Assembly: GCF_004801885.1 (NCBI RefSeq) | Contig: NZ_SSSM01000005.1 | Coordinates: forward strand, 1 to 64,000 | Origin: Naasia lichenicola | Lineage (GTDB): Bacteria > Actinomycetota > Actinomycetes > Actinomycetales > Microbacteriaceae | Direction of reading: 5' to 3' | DNA: 64,000 nt | Shown here: in pieces, positions 10,814-18,946 of the stretch | How positions within the stretch are numbered: the first letter of the stretch is position 1 | Layout of the letters: the number at the start of each line of letters is the position of its first letter | Notes under the pieces: generated by a model | The model's input: the letters and a program-made list of their open reading frames with translations, nothing else | Databases searched by the model: none | What the model was told of the DNA's origin: nothing | Translations under genes and position numbers: made by a program

Positions 10814-11377
10814 TCAGTGCGCGAACACGGCCCGCATGCCGCCGAGGGCCGCATCGAGATGCGGCTCCATGGGACGCCTGTCGGGGTCGTCACCCCAGGT
10901 CTCCAGGGCGATGTGCAGGATGTCCACCGCGACGGCCGCGATCGACATCGCCACCATCGGCGGCTCGCCTCGCTGCAGGAATCCGCTCCTGATCGCGCGC
11001 GCGAGCGCCTCCCTCTTCTGAAGGTCGCGCTCACGGAGCCCGGAATCGGATTCGATGACCCGGCGAGCCATCACCACCTGATCGCGGCGCGGATCGAAGC
11101 GCTCGCGTGCGACCGCTCGAAGCGCGTCCATGATCAGGGCGAGCGGGTCGCCTCCAGGCGGCGCGTCGGCCAGCATCCGCTCCGCCAGATCGGGGATCTG
11201 GGCGTTGCCGAAGAACACCTCCCGCTTGTCCTGGAAGTGCCGGAAGAAGGTGCGGGTGGTGAGCCCTGCGCGCTCGACGATCTGCGGCACCGTCGTCGCC
11301 GCGAAGCCCTGCTCGGCGAAGAGCTCGATCGCGGCCTCGCGGAGTCGCTCCCTCGCATCCGGCGCCCACCTGCTCAT
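10814..11377 (-). CDS. TetR-family regulator divergent from MDR oxidoreductase
   Basis: A 187-residue TetR protein. The HTH spans about residues 8-55 (LREAAIELFAEQGFAATTVP, then TTRTFFRHFQDKREVFF). The ATG at 11377, with AGGG about 9 nt upstream, is preferred over a GTG at 11401 that would put the N-terminus inside the operator. It is transcribed away from the oxidoreductase at 11478. Two related inverted repeats fill the 100-bp gap, so it probably represses both itself and the oxidoreductase. The inducer is unknown. Confidence 0.88.
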   Translation of the reverse strand: MSRWAPDARERLREAAIELFAEQGFAATTVPQIVERAGLTTRTFFRHFQDKREVFFGNAQIPDLAERMLADAPPGGDPLALIMDALRAVARERFDPRRDQVVMARRVIESDSGLRERDLQKREALARAIRSGFLQRGEPPMVAMSIAAVAVDILHIALETWGDDPDRRPMEPHLDAALGGMRAVFAH

Positions 11378-11393
11378 GGCGGTCACCCTACCC

Positions 11394-11412
11394 GATGACA
11401 CGCGATGTCATC
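11394..11412. promoter_or_regulatory. TetR operator 1
   Basis: GATGACA and TGTCATC are perfect 7-bp arms around CGCGA, located 17 bp upstream of the TetR start codon. Confidence 0.7.
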
Positions 11413-11425
11413 ACTGGCCGTATAG

Positions 11426-11446
11426 TGATGACACGACGTGCCATCA
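11426..11446. promoter_or_regulatory. TetR operator 2
   Basis: TGATGACA and TGCCATCA form 8-bp arms (one mismatch) around CGACG. This is a second copy of the motif at 11394-11412, 32 bp away (about three helical turns) and overlapping a possible -10 (TATAGT, 11421-11426) of the oxidoreductase gene. Confidence 0.65.
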
Positions 11447-11477
11447 GGCGGGTCTCCGCTCGCCTGAAAGGCTTCCG

Positions 11478-12611
11478 ATGCCCGAGAACTCCGCCGCGTG
11501 GCTCCTCGCACCGCGTACGCGGCTCACCGTCGGCCCCGCCGAGATGCCACGGCCGGCATTCGGCGAGGTCATTGTGCGGGTGCGCGCGGTCGCGATCAAT
11601 CCGCTGGACTGGATCATCCAGGGGACCGGCCAGGTGACCTACCGCTGGCTCTCGGGCCCCACAGTGCTGGGCACGGACGTCGCGGGCGAGGTGACCGCCG
11701 TCGGCGAGGGCGTCGCCCGATTCCGCATCGGCGATCGCGTCGTCGGCCTGGCGACGGGCACGGATCGAGGTCGGGACACCCGACACGAAGGCGGCTTCCA
11801 GCTCTACACCGCGCTCCTCGAGCAGCTGACCGCGCCTCTTCCCGACGGCATGGACTACAGCTCCGCGGCCGTGCTCCCGCTGGCCGTATCGACCGCCGCG
11901 TGCGGACTCTTCCAGCAGCAGAACCTTGGACTGCGATTGCCCGAGAGCCCAACGGCCGACGGCGAGCCACACGAACGACCGGCGGGCCCGGAGACCGTGC
12001 TCATCTGGGGCGGGTCGACAAGCGTCGGCTCGGCAGCGGTGCAGTTGGCCACGGAGGCGGGCTACCGGGTGATCAGCACCGCTTCACCCCGGAACTTCGA
12101 CTTCGTCCGCTCCCTCGGCGCCGAGGCCGTATTCGACTACCGCGGACCATCGGTGATCGAGGACATCCGCCGACATCTGGGCGCGACCCCACTCCGTTCG
12201 GCCCTCGCCGTCGGTGCGGGATCCGCAGGAGCCGCGCTGCGGCTGCTGGACCGGGGCGGGCGGCTGGCGATGGCGAGCACCCCGCTCAGCCTCGAGGCGC
12301 TCGCGGCGCGGAAGCGGCTGTTCCCTGCGATGGTGCCGGTCTTCGGGCGGGTTGGTGCCTCGATGACCGGCCTCATGATCCGTGCGCGGGTGGCCGGAGT
12401 GCGGACGAGCTTCATCTGGGGCAGCAGCCTTCGGGACGACGAGGTCGGTCCCGCCATCTGGCGCGACTATCTGCCCGGCGCGCTCGCCGCCGGCGGCTTC
12501 CTGCCCCGCCCCGAGCCCATGGTGGTGGGCGACGGCCTCGACGCCATCCAGGACGCCGTCGTGCGCCTCCGAGCTGGAGTCTCCGCCCAGAAGGTCGTCG
12601 TCACACTCTGA
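11478..12611 (+). CDS. Zinc-independent MDR/quinone-oxidoreductase-like protein
   Basis: A 377-residue medium-chain dehydrogenase/reductase. The N-terminal GroES-like domain has AINPLDWIIQG and VLGTDVAGEVTAVGEGVARFRIGD in place (shown here as two parts: VLGTDVAGEV and GVARFRIGD). The Rossmann domain has WGGSTSVGSAAVQLATEAGY near residues 176-196. The cysteine/histidine zinc ligands of alcohol dehydrogenases are absent, placing it with NADPH quinone or enoyl reductase-like toxin-stress proteins. The start ATG 11478 has GAAAGG upstream. Control by the divergent TetR is inferred from the two operators. Substrate unknown. Confidence 0.85.
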   Translation: MPENSAAWLLAPRTRLTVGPAEMPRPAFGEVIVRVRAVAINPLDWIIQGTGQVTYRWLSGPTVLGTDVAGEVTAVGEGVARFRIGDRVVGLATGTDRGRDTRHEGGFQLYTALLEQLTAPLPDGMDYSSAAVLPLAVSTAACGLFQQQNLGLRLPESPTADGEPHERPAGPETVLIWGGSTSVGSAAVQLATEAGYRVISTASPRNFDFVRSLGAEAVFDYRGPSVIEDIRRHLGATPLRSALAVGAGSAGAALRLLDRGGRLAMASTPLSLEALAARKRLFPAMVPVFGRVGASMTGLMIRARVAGVRTSFIWGSSLRDDEVGPAIWRDYLPGALAAGGFLPRPEPMVVGDGLDAIQDAVVRLRAGVSAQKVVVTL

Positions 12612-12624
12612 TCCAGGACGACGG

Positions 12625-12957
12625 TCAACGAGGCGGGGGCTCCACGACCGCTCGGCGAAGCGTCTCAGGCGCGGGAAAGGGCAGCGAGTGGAACAGCTGT
12701 GAGGCGGACATGTCGCCCCAGTCGTCCTTCTTGACGCGGATCTCCTGCGGGGACACCTCGGCGAGGCGGACCCGATGCCAGTCGCCGTCGTCGAGGAGGA
12801 GCTCGTACGGATCCGCGAGATAGGAGATGCCGAGCTCATCGAGGAGCTCCTCCGCTTCGAGCCAGTCGAGCACGCCGGACGCCTCGCGACCCAGCAGGTC
12901 GACCGCGATGAAGCCCTCGCCGGCCGGCCGGATCCAGCCGAGCAGCTCGCGATCCAT
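12625..12957 (-). CDS. Small protein of unknown function
   Basis: About 110 residues from ATG 12957. The frame extends upstream to several GTG codons in a repeated stretch (GTGCCAGAA-like, encoding VPEAVPDDVPGGVPESVP) that overlaps or abuts the CDF gene, so the start is uncertain. The body is acidic and amphipathic (FIAVDLLGREASGVLDWL, then YLADPYELLLDDGDWHRVRL), without a signal peptide or membrane span. I recognise no family. It is convergent with the oxidoreductase gene and lies just downstream of the CDF gene on the same strand. Confidence 0.55.
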   Translation of the reverse strand: MDRELLGWIRPAGEGFIAVDLLGREASGVLDWLEAEELLDELGISYLADPYELLLDDGDWHRVRLAEVSPQEIRVKKDDWGDMSASQLFHSLPFPAPETLRRAVVEPPPR

Positions 12958-13049
12958 CCCGCGGCGGTGCTCACTCCAGTCCCCAGGCACGCTCTCGGGC
13001 ACACCTCCCGGCACGTCGTCTGGCACAGCTTCTGGCACAGCTGCGCGAA

Positions 13050-13976
13050 TCAGGAGGTCGGCGCGGGCTGACGCAGCACGTCGGGCTCGATGTAGATGAC
13101 CCGCGCCACGGGGACCGCCGCGCGGATGCGCTCCTCGGCCATGTCGATGGTCGCGGAGATCTCGGCGAGCGTCGCCGCGGCGGGCAGGGCGACCTTGGCT
13201 CCGACGAGCAGCTCGTCGGGCCCGAGGTAGAGCGTCTTCATGTGGATGACGGAGTCGATGCCCGGACTGGCGACGAGCGCGGCCGCGATCTTGCCCCGAT
13301 CGGAGCGGCTGGCGCCTTCGCCCACCAGGAGACTGCTGGTCTCGATGCCGAGCACCACGGCCACCGCGACGAGCAGGACGCCGATGGCGAGGGTGCCGAT
13401 GCCATCCCAGAGCCCGTCCCCCGTCGCCCAGGAGAGGCCGACGCCGCCGAGGGCGAGCACGAGTCCGATCAGCGCCGCCACATCCTCGAGGAGGACGACC
13501 GGCAGCTCGGGGGCCTTGGCCCGCCGCACGAACTGCACCCATGACTGGTCGCCGCGGGTGTGGTTGGCCTCCTTCACAGCGGTGCGCAGCGAGAAGGACT
13601 CGAGAGCGATCGCGATGACGAGCACGAGCACGGGCAGCCACGGGATCTCCAGCGGGTGCGGCTCGACGATCTTCTCGTAGCCCTCGTAGAGCGAGAAGAC
13701 GCCGCCCACCGAGAACAGGATGATCGAGACCACGAACGCGTAGACGTAGCGGCTGCGTCCGAAGCCGAACGGATGCTCGTCGTCCGCGGCGCGACGGGAG
13801 CGCCGTCCGCCGATCAGCAGCAGCACCTGGTTGGCCGAATCGGCGAGGGAGTGCACCCCCTCGGCGACCATCGAGGCCGAGCCGGAGAAGAAGGCGGCGA
13901 TGAACTTGACCACCGCGATGCCAAGGTTCGCGGAGAGTGCGGCGATGATCGCGCGGGTGCCACCTGATGTGCTCAC
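13050..13976 (-). CDS. CDF-family divalent cation efflux transporter
   Basis: A 308-residue cation diffusion facilitator. Six spans are visible. The family signature is ANLGIAVVKF followed by SMVAEGVHSLADSANQ, whose His/Asp residues form the transport site in span 2, and HPFGFGRSRYVYAFV in the loop. The C-terminal cytoplasmic domain (about 215-308) has the ferredoxin-like metal-sensing fold with YLGPDELLVGAKVALP. It exports Zn, Fe, Mn or Co in exchange for protons; specificity cannot be set from sequence. The GTG start at 13976 has AGGA 7 nt upstream. It is divergent from the hydrolase gene at 14074. Confidence 0.88.
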   Translation of the reverse strand: MSTSGGTRAIIAALSANLGIAVVKFIAAFFSGSASMVAEGVHSLADSANQVLLLIGGRRSRRAADDEHPFGFGRSRYVYAFVVSIILFSVGGVFSLYEGYEKIVEPHPLEIPWLPVLVLVIAIALESFSLRTAVKEANHTRGDQSWVQFVRRAKAPELPVVLLEDVAALIGLVLALGGVGLSWATGDGLWDGIGTLAIGVLLVAVAVVLGIETSSLLVGEGASRSDRGKIAAALVASPGIDSVIHMKTLYLGPDELLVGAKVALPAAATLAEISATIDMAEERIRAAVPVARVIYIEPDVLRQPAPTS

Positions 13977-14042
13977 TGGTTCATCCTGCCGGACGGGCGG
14001 CGCCGAACCATAGCGGGAGGGATTGCCGAAGGATCCTCGCAA

Positions 14043-14062
14043 ATGTGGGAACGATCTCAGAT
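14043..14062. promoter_or_regulatory. LacI-type operator 1
   Basis: ATGTGGGAACGATCTCAGAT, a member of the six-site family in this locus with a perfect left half and a degenerate right half. It ends 11 bp before the hydrolase start codon at 14074. Confidence 0.7.
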
Positions 14063-14073
14063 AGGGTTGAGAG

Positions 14074-15975
14074 ATGCTCGTCCTCGACCGCGCCGGTCGG
14101 CGCATCCTCATCAGCGCAGATGCCTACAGCCTCGAGATCGGAGACGCACCGGACAATCGACGACACGCCCCCTATGCCCGCCTCTGCGATGCCGACGGTC
14201 GAATCTGGTCGGATCTCAGCCTGCTGTCGTCGGTGCACTCGACCTCCGGATCGGATGAGACCTATCGGATCGAGGGCATCTCCGCCCACGAGCTGACGGA
14301 GGATGGGTCCGCCGCGATCGAGCTGCGCGTCGACGCCGTCAGCTCGCTCTGGCCGTCCCGCACCGTCGTGCTCCGCTGCCTGCCCGACCGGATCGAGCTG
14401 CGCACCGAGATCACCGGCAGCGGTCCGATCGACACGGTCACCCTCCTCGGCGGCCGCGGCGCGATGCCCGATGCGGCCAGCGGGGAGTTCCGATCGGAGA
14501 TCGGCTTCGCCGGACTGCTCGCCCCGGCCGCGACCGAGCCGGTGCAGTTCGTGCGTCCCGCGGTCAGCGCGGCGTCGCTCGCCGTGGTCGGCGATGCGGA
14601 TCCCGGGCGCCTCAACGCCGTCTTCTCTCCCCCGCCGCTTGCCTACGGCTTCTCGCGCGAGGCCGCCGTCGATCCGACCACCCCTCCCGACGGAGACTGG
14701 CTCGCCGCCTGGCTGCGATCCCCCGTCGAGGAGCTCGGCTTCACCGCGTTCCGCTACCTGCCGCTCGACGGAGGATTCCAGCTGCAGCTCGACTACGAGG
14801 GGCACACGGTGGCCGATGGGGCGTGGGTCTCCCCCACCCTCGTGATCATGCCGGTCGCCACCGGGTGGACGGTGCTCGACGAATACCGCGATGATCTCGT
14901 CACGCACGGCTTCGCGCCGCTCGGGCCGACCGGCGAGCGGCACGCCTGGTGGAGCGAGCCGATCTTCTGCGGATGGGGCGCCCAGTGCGCACGCTCCGCC
15001 GCTGCCAACCGATCCGCCGAGAACGCTCTCGCCGCGGATCTGTCGGCCCCCGTGTTCGATCCCGCCGACCCCTTCGACGAGCTGCTGGCACCGGTCCACT
15101 CCCGTGTGGAGGTGGAGGAGGATCTCCGTGCGCCGGCTTTCGCCCGCGCGGACGTCTACGACCAGCTGCTGTCCCGACTGTCCGACCACGGCATCGAGCC
15201 AGGGACCATCGTCATCGACGACAGGTGGCAGAGCTCCTACGGCACAGGAGAGGTCGACACCGATCACTGGCCCGACCTGCGAGGCTGGATCGACGCCCGC
15301 CACGCCGAAGGCCGCAAGGTCCTGCTCTGGTGGAAGGCCTGGGACCCGGAGGGCGTGCCCGCCGAGGAATGCGTGCGCAACGCGATCGGCGAACCCGTGA
15401 GCGTCGATGCTGGCAGCGCCGCGTATCGCGCCCGGCTGAGCGCGATCGTCGAGCATCTGCTCTCCCCGGAGGGCCTCGATGCCGACGGCTTCAAGATCGA
15501 CTTCACCCAGCGCGGTCCGAGCGGACGGAGCCTCACTGGCACCCCCGGCGTCTGGGGCATCGCCGCACTCCACCTGCTTCTGCGCACCATCGCGGATGCA
15601 GCCCGAGCGACCAAGCCCGACGCTCTGCTGATCGCGCACGCCGTGCATCCCTCCTTCGCGGACATCTGCGACATGGTTCGCCTCAACGACGTCTCGAAGC
15701 AGGACGCCCACGGTCGGCCGGTTCCCGTGATCGATCAGCTGGCCATGCGGCACGGGGTCGCGACCCGCGCGCTCCCCCACCACCTGGTGGACACCGATCA
15801 ATGGCCGATGCCCAACCGGGCGGAGTGGCTCGCCTACTCCGAGGCGCAGCCGGGCTTCGGCGTGCCCGCCCTCTACTACGTCGAGTCGATGGATCGCACC
15901 GGCGAAGTCATCGGCTCGGAGGACCTGCACCGCGTGGCCGCGAGCTGGCAGCGCTATCGGGACGGGATTCGATGA
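14074..15975 (+). CDS. Clan GH-D-like (GH31/GH36-type) glycoside hydrolase
   Basis: A 633-residue protein with an N-terminal beta-sandwich (about 1-330) and a TIM barrel (about 345-620). The barrel shows PGTIVIDDRWQ, KVLLWWKAWDPEG and DADGFKIDFTQ, where Asp476 of the K-I-D motif fits the clan GH-D nucleophile; the acid/base is probably the Asp in RLNDVSK. Such enzymes cleave alpha-galactosides or related alpha-glycosides. Overall resemblance is distant, so the substrate is open. No signal peptide is seen. It is the first gene under operator 1 and overlaps the MBL gene by ATGA. Clan membership is moderately sure; the family number is not. Confidence 0.7.
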   Translation: MLVLDRAGRRILISADAYSLEIGDAPDNRRHAPYARLCDADGRIWSDLSLLSSVHSTSGSDETYRIEGISAHELTEDGSAAIELRVDAVSSLWPSRTVVLRCLPDRIELRTEITGSGPIDTVTLLGGRGAMPDAASGEFRSEIGFAGLLAPAATEPVQFVRPAVSAASLAVVGDADPGRLNAVFSPPPLAYGFSREAAVDPTTPPDGDWLAAWLRSPVEELGFTAFRYLPLDGGFQLQLDYEGHTVADGAWVSPTLVIMPVATGWTVLDEYRDDLVTHGFAPLGPTGERHAWWSEPIFCGWGAQCARSAAANRSAENALAADLSAPVFDPADPFDELLAPVHSRVEVEEDLRAPAFARADVYDQLLSRLSDHGIEPGTIVIDDRWQSSYGTGEVDTDHWPDLRGWIDARHAEGRKVLLWWKAWDPEGVPAEECVRNAIGEPVSVDAGSAAYRARLSAIVEHLLSPEGLDADGFKIDFTQRGPSGRSLTGTPGVWGIAALHLLLRTIADAARATKPDALLIAHAVHPSFADICDMVRLNDVSKQDAHGRPVPVIDQLAMRHGVATRALPHHLVDTDQWPMPNRAEWLAYSEAQPGFGVPALYYVESMDRTGEVIGSEDLHRVAASWQRYRDGIR

Positions 15976-17867
15976 GCCGGCAGCCCACTGCGGGTAACAC
16001 ACCCTCGGAGGTCGCGCCCGGCGTCTGGCTGATCCGCGACACCTGCAACGTCTACCTGATCGTCGCCGGCTCCGACCGTTCGGACCCCGCGTCGACAGGC
16101 GATGCCGCGGGCGAGGGCGGCGAGCGCACCGCGGTGGCCATCGACTTCGGCGCGGGTGCCGTGCTCTCGCACCTGGACGAACTCGGCATCGACCGGATCA
16201 CCGATGTGCTGATGACCCACCACCACCGCGATCAGGCACAGGGCCTTCCGCTCGCCGTCGCGCACGGCGCACGCATCCACGTGCCGCCCGTGGAGGTCGA
16301 GCTGTTCGAACGGGTCGACGAGATGTGGCGGATGCGCCAGCTCGACAACGACTACAACCTGCGCCAGGACCGCTTCTCGCTGCTCGAGCCGGTCGCCGTG
16401 CACGCGGTCGTCCCCGAGTATCGGAGCTTCGTCGCGGGCGGCGTCCGGCTGCGTCCCATCCCAACGCCCGGCCACACCATCGGATCGGTGACCTACCTGC
16501 TCGAGCGGGAGAGCACCCGGATCGCGTTCACCGGCGACCTGATCTACGCGCCCGGCAAGGTCTGGTCGCTGGCCGCGACGCAGTGGAGCTACACGGCCAA
16601 CGAGGGACCGGGGATGACGGTGCTCAGCTGCCACCTGCTCTCCGATGAGAGGCCCGATCTGCTGCTGCCCTCGCACGGTCGGCCGATGGCCGATCCCCTG
16701 TCGGCGCTCGCCGAGCTGGCCGCCCGGATGCAGCGCTACGTGGACGCCCGACGCGAGCAGCCGTGGGACCTCGAGGATCGGCTCCGGCGACCGTACGTGG
16801 CGATCAGCCCGCACCTGCTGCTCAACCGCTCCAGCCTGTCGACGGGCTACGCCCTGCTGTCCGACACCGGCGAGGCCCTCTTCGTCGACTACGGCTACGA
16901 CATGACCACGGCCATCCCGACGGGCCAGGACCGGGCCGGCCGACGGCCGTGGCTCGCGTCACTGCCCGGCCTCAAGGCGCAGTTCGGGGTCAGCCGCATC
17001 TCGGCGATGCTCGCCACCCACTACCACGACGACCATGTCGCCGGAATGCTGCTGCTGCGCGACGTGGAGGGGGCGGAGCTCTGGGCGTCGAGCACGGTGG
17101 CACCGATCCTCGCCGACCCGTGGAAGCACGACCTCCCCGCCCAGTGGTACGACCCGATCGTGGTGGACCGCTCCATCCCCGTCGGGGAGACGATCCGGTG
17201 GAACGAGTACGAGATCACCGTGCACGACCAGCCGGGCCACACCCTATTCGCCGCGGCGTTCGAGGTGACCGTCGACGGGATGACGGTCCTGTTCACCGGA
17301 GATCAGCAGGAGGGGCTCGGCATCCCCGGCGAGCGCAACGAGGTGCTCAACTACCAGTACCGCAACCGCTTCCGACTCGGCGACTACCCCCGCAGCGTCG
17401 AGCTGTACCGCAGGATCGCGCCAGGTCTGCTGCTCAGCGGGCACTGGGAGCCGCGCGAGGTGGAGCCGGGCTACCTCGACTTCCTGCAGGAGGCCGTGGA
17501 CGGACTCGAGGCGGTCCACCGGGAGCTGCTCCCCCTCGATGAGCTCGACCTCGGCGCGGACGGGGTGCTCTGCCGGATCACGCCATACCGATCGTCGCTC
17601 GCGTCCGGGAGCACCGCGGCGTTCGTCGCCACTGTGCGCAATCCGCATCCGACGGCGGCCGAGGCGACCATCGGGATCGTCGTGCCGGACGGGTGGTCGG
17701 CCGACAGCATCGCTCCCGTGCTCCTCCAGCCGGGAGAGGAGCGGGAGATCCAATTCGAGCTGATCTGCGGCGCCCAGCCCGCCTCCCGCGCACGGGTCGC
17801 GGCCGACGTCACCATCGGCGACCTCCGCCTCGGTCAGCATGCCGAGGCTCTCGTCGACGTGCGCTGA
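15972..17867 (+). CDS. Tandem metallo-beta-lactamase-fold protein with NEW3-like C-terminal domain
   Basis: A 631-residue protein with two MBL domains. Domain 1 (about 15-255) has H83-x-H85-x-D87 but Gln88 where His is usual, plus TPGH168, TGD189 and PSH235. Domain 2 (about 290-500) has the full H350-x-H352-x-D354-H355, PGH, TGD and SGH ligands. Residues about 530-631 form a beta-sandwich resembling the NEW3/CARDB type (ATVRNPHPTAAEATIGIVVP). Domain 2 is therefore a complete binuclear hydrolase site, and domain 1 is possibly mononuclear or structural. It is translationally coupled to the hydrolase upstream and presumably acts on the same substrate. The exact reaction is unknown. Confidence 0.8.
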   Translation: MSRQPTAGNTPSEVAPGVWLIRDTCNVYLIVAGSDRSDPASTGDAAGEGGERTAVAIDFGAGAVLSHLDELGIDRITDVLMTHHHRDQAQGLPLAVAHGARIHVPPVEVELFERVDEMWRMRQLDNDYNLRQDRFSLLEPVAVHAVVPEYRSFVAGGVRLRPIPTPGHTIGSVTYLLERESTRIAFTGDLIYAPGKVWSLAATQWSYTANEGPGMTVLSCHLLSDERPDLLLPSHGRPMADPLSALAELAARMQRYVDARREQPWDLEDRLRRPYVAISPHLLLNRSSLSTGYALLSDTGEALFVDYGYDMTTAIPTGQDRAGRRPWLASLPGLKAQFGVSRISAMLATHYHDDHVAGMLLLRDVEGAELWASSTVAPILADPWKHDLPAQWYDPIVVDRSIPVGETIRWNEYEITVHDQPGHTLFAAAFEVTVDGMTVLFTGDQQEGLGIPGERNEVLNYQYRNRFRLGDYPRSVELYRRIAPGLLLSGHWEPREVEPGYLDFLQEAVDGLEAVHRELLPLDELDLGADGVLCRITPYRSSLASGSTAAFVATVRNPHPTAAEATIGIVVPDGWSADSIAPVLLQPGEEREIQFELICGAQPASRARVAADVTIGDLRLGQHAEALVDVR

Positions 17868-17877
17868 TCGCAGAGGG

Positions 17878-17907
17878 CGCTGAGCTAAGCGGGCTCTAAT
17901 CTCAGCG
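17878..17907. terminator. Weak hairpin between convergent genes
   Basis: CGCTGAG and CTCAGCG can pair around a 16-nt loop in the 49-bp gap between the MBL gene and the convergent APH-like gene. The repeated GCTAAGC words allow alternative pairings, so its role is uncertain. Confidence 0.35.
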
Positions 17908-17916
17908 GGCGCTAAG

Positions 17917-18858
17917 CTATCGGACCGGTCCGAGGAGCCGCTCAGCCGCCTCCAGCAGGATGACCGTCGCCGTGCGCAGCTCATCGAGGGCGGTTTCCGG
18001 AGACTCCTGCGGCGCACTCCCCCGACGTGCGGGCTCGCCGGTCTCCACGGTCACGGCGACGTCGCGCGCGAGCTTCCAGCGCAGGCAGATCGCCGCGTCC
18101 AGTCCCGTCTGCACGTCGAGGGTCGACACCCGCCCGCCGAGCCCCGCCGCGTAGGCCTCGACCGTATCCGGGAGGATGCGACGGACCACGTGCGCCGATG
18201 CGTCGCCGCGCCGGGCGGACGCCTCGAGCAGTGAGGCGAGATCCGCCCCGACCGGCCCCGGCCCCACGGATTCCCAGTCGATGAGCACGGTGCGACCCGC
18301 CGAGCGGAGCACGTTCGCCCCGACGGCGTCGTGATGGCAGAGGGTGATGGGCAGGCCCTCCAGGATCTCCCGCACGTCGCCCTGCGCACCGATCAGGCGC
18401 AGGGCGGGCGATCCCGTGCGGGCGAGCACCTCGATCCCCTCGGCCCAGGCGCCGGGCTGGCTGTGCCGGTCGATCCAGCCGGAGAAGAGCCACGGCAGGT
18501 CGGGGACGTCGTCGAGGAACCGGGCCGCCATGCCGCCCAGGTCATGCGCCGCGGCGACCAGAGCATCGGCGCCGAGCGGCCGCCCACCCTCGTGCGCGAC
18601 CTCTTCCAGCAGCAGGGTCACCGAGCCGTCCGGGTCGCGCCGCGCCTCGATCAGACGCGGTGCGCGGATCGGCCCGAGATCGGCGAGCAGCCCCGACGTG
18701 TACGCCGCATGCTCGCGCTCGGCATTGTCGGAGAGATACGGAGATGCGAGATCGCGCCCGGCGGTCACCTTCTCGATGACCGCCCCGTTTTCGGTGCGCA
18801 GCCGACTCACCGTGCGGTGCGCCAGGAACGCGTCGTAGTCGAGCGGCTCCCGCTGCAT
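17917..18858 (-). CDS. Aminoglycoside-phosphotransferase-fold (APH/choline kinase-like) kinase
   Basis: A 313-residue kinase-fold protein. The catalytic loop is CHHDAVGANVL (catalytic Asp177, metal ligand Asn182) and the metal-binding Asp194 lies in VLIDWESVG. The N-terminal lobe has a beta-strand with the ATP Lys in VIEKVTAG. Members phosphorylate small alcohols, amines or sugars; the neighbours suggest a sugar or sugar-linked alcohol. The ATG at 18858 has GGAG 6 nt upstream. It sits between the MBL gene (convergent) and the binding-protein gene (upstream, behind a terminator). Resistance function is not implied. Confidence 0.78.
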   Translation of the reverse strand: MQREPLDYDAFLAHRTVSRLRTENGAVIEKVTAGRDLASPYLSDNAEREHAAYTSGLLADLGPIRAPRLIEARRDPDGSVTLLLEEVAHEGGRPLGADALVAAAHDLGGMAARFLDDVPDLPWLFSGWIDRHSQPGAWAEGIEVLARTGSPALRLIGAQGDVREILEGLPITLCHHDAVGANVLRSAGRTVLIDWESVGPGPVGADLASLLEASARRGDASAHVVRRILPDTVEAYAAGLGGRVSTLDVQTGLDAAICLRWKLARDVAVTVETGEPARRGSAPQESPETALDELRTATVILLEAAERLLGPVR

Positions 18859-18892
18859 GTCGAACTCCGATCCGAAGGTGCGGGACGTGAAA

Positions 18893-18926
18893 GGGGCGGG
18901 CGGCCTCCGAAGAGACCGTCCGCCCC
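18893..18926 (-). terminator. Terminator of the sugar-binding protein gene
   Basis: GGGGCGGGCGG and CCGTCCGCCCC pair over 11 positions with one mismatch around a 12-nt loop. On the minus strand the stem is followed by TTT. It lies 21 bp past the binding-protein stop. Confidence 0.75.
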
Positions 18927-18946
18927 GAACCGGTGCGAGCCGAGGC

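Noticed and set aside
13977-14042. Canonical promoter for the clan-D-like hydrolase gene
   Set aside because: TTGCCG at 14023 has no acceptable -10 at 16-18 bp, and the expected -10 before operator 1 reads ATCCTC; nothing convincing was found.
13981-16002. Open frame of 673 codons antisense to the clan-D-like hydrolase gene
   Set aside because: Shadow of the real gene; no motifs or ribosome site, and it would cover operator 1.
17917-18858. Call as an aminoglycoside-resistance gene
   Set aside because: The fold is shared by many small-molecule kinases, and the context is sugar metabolism.
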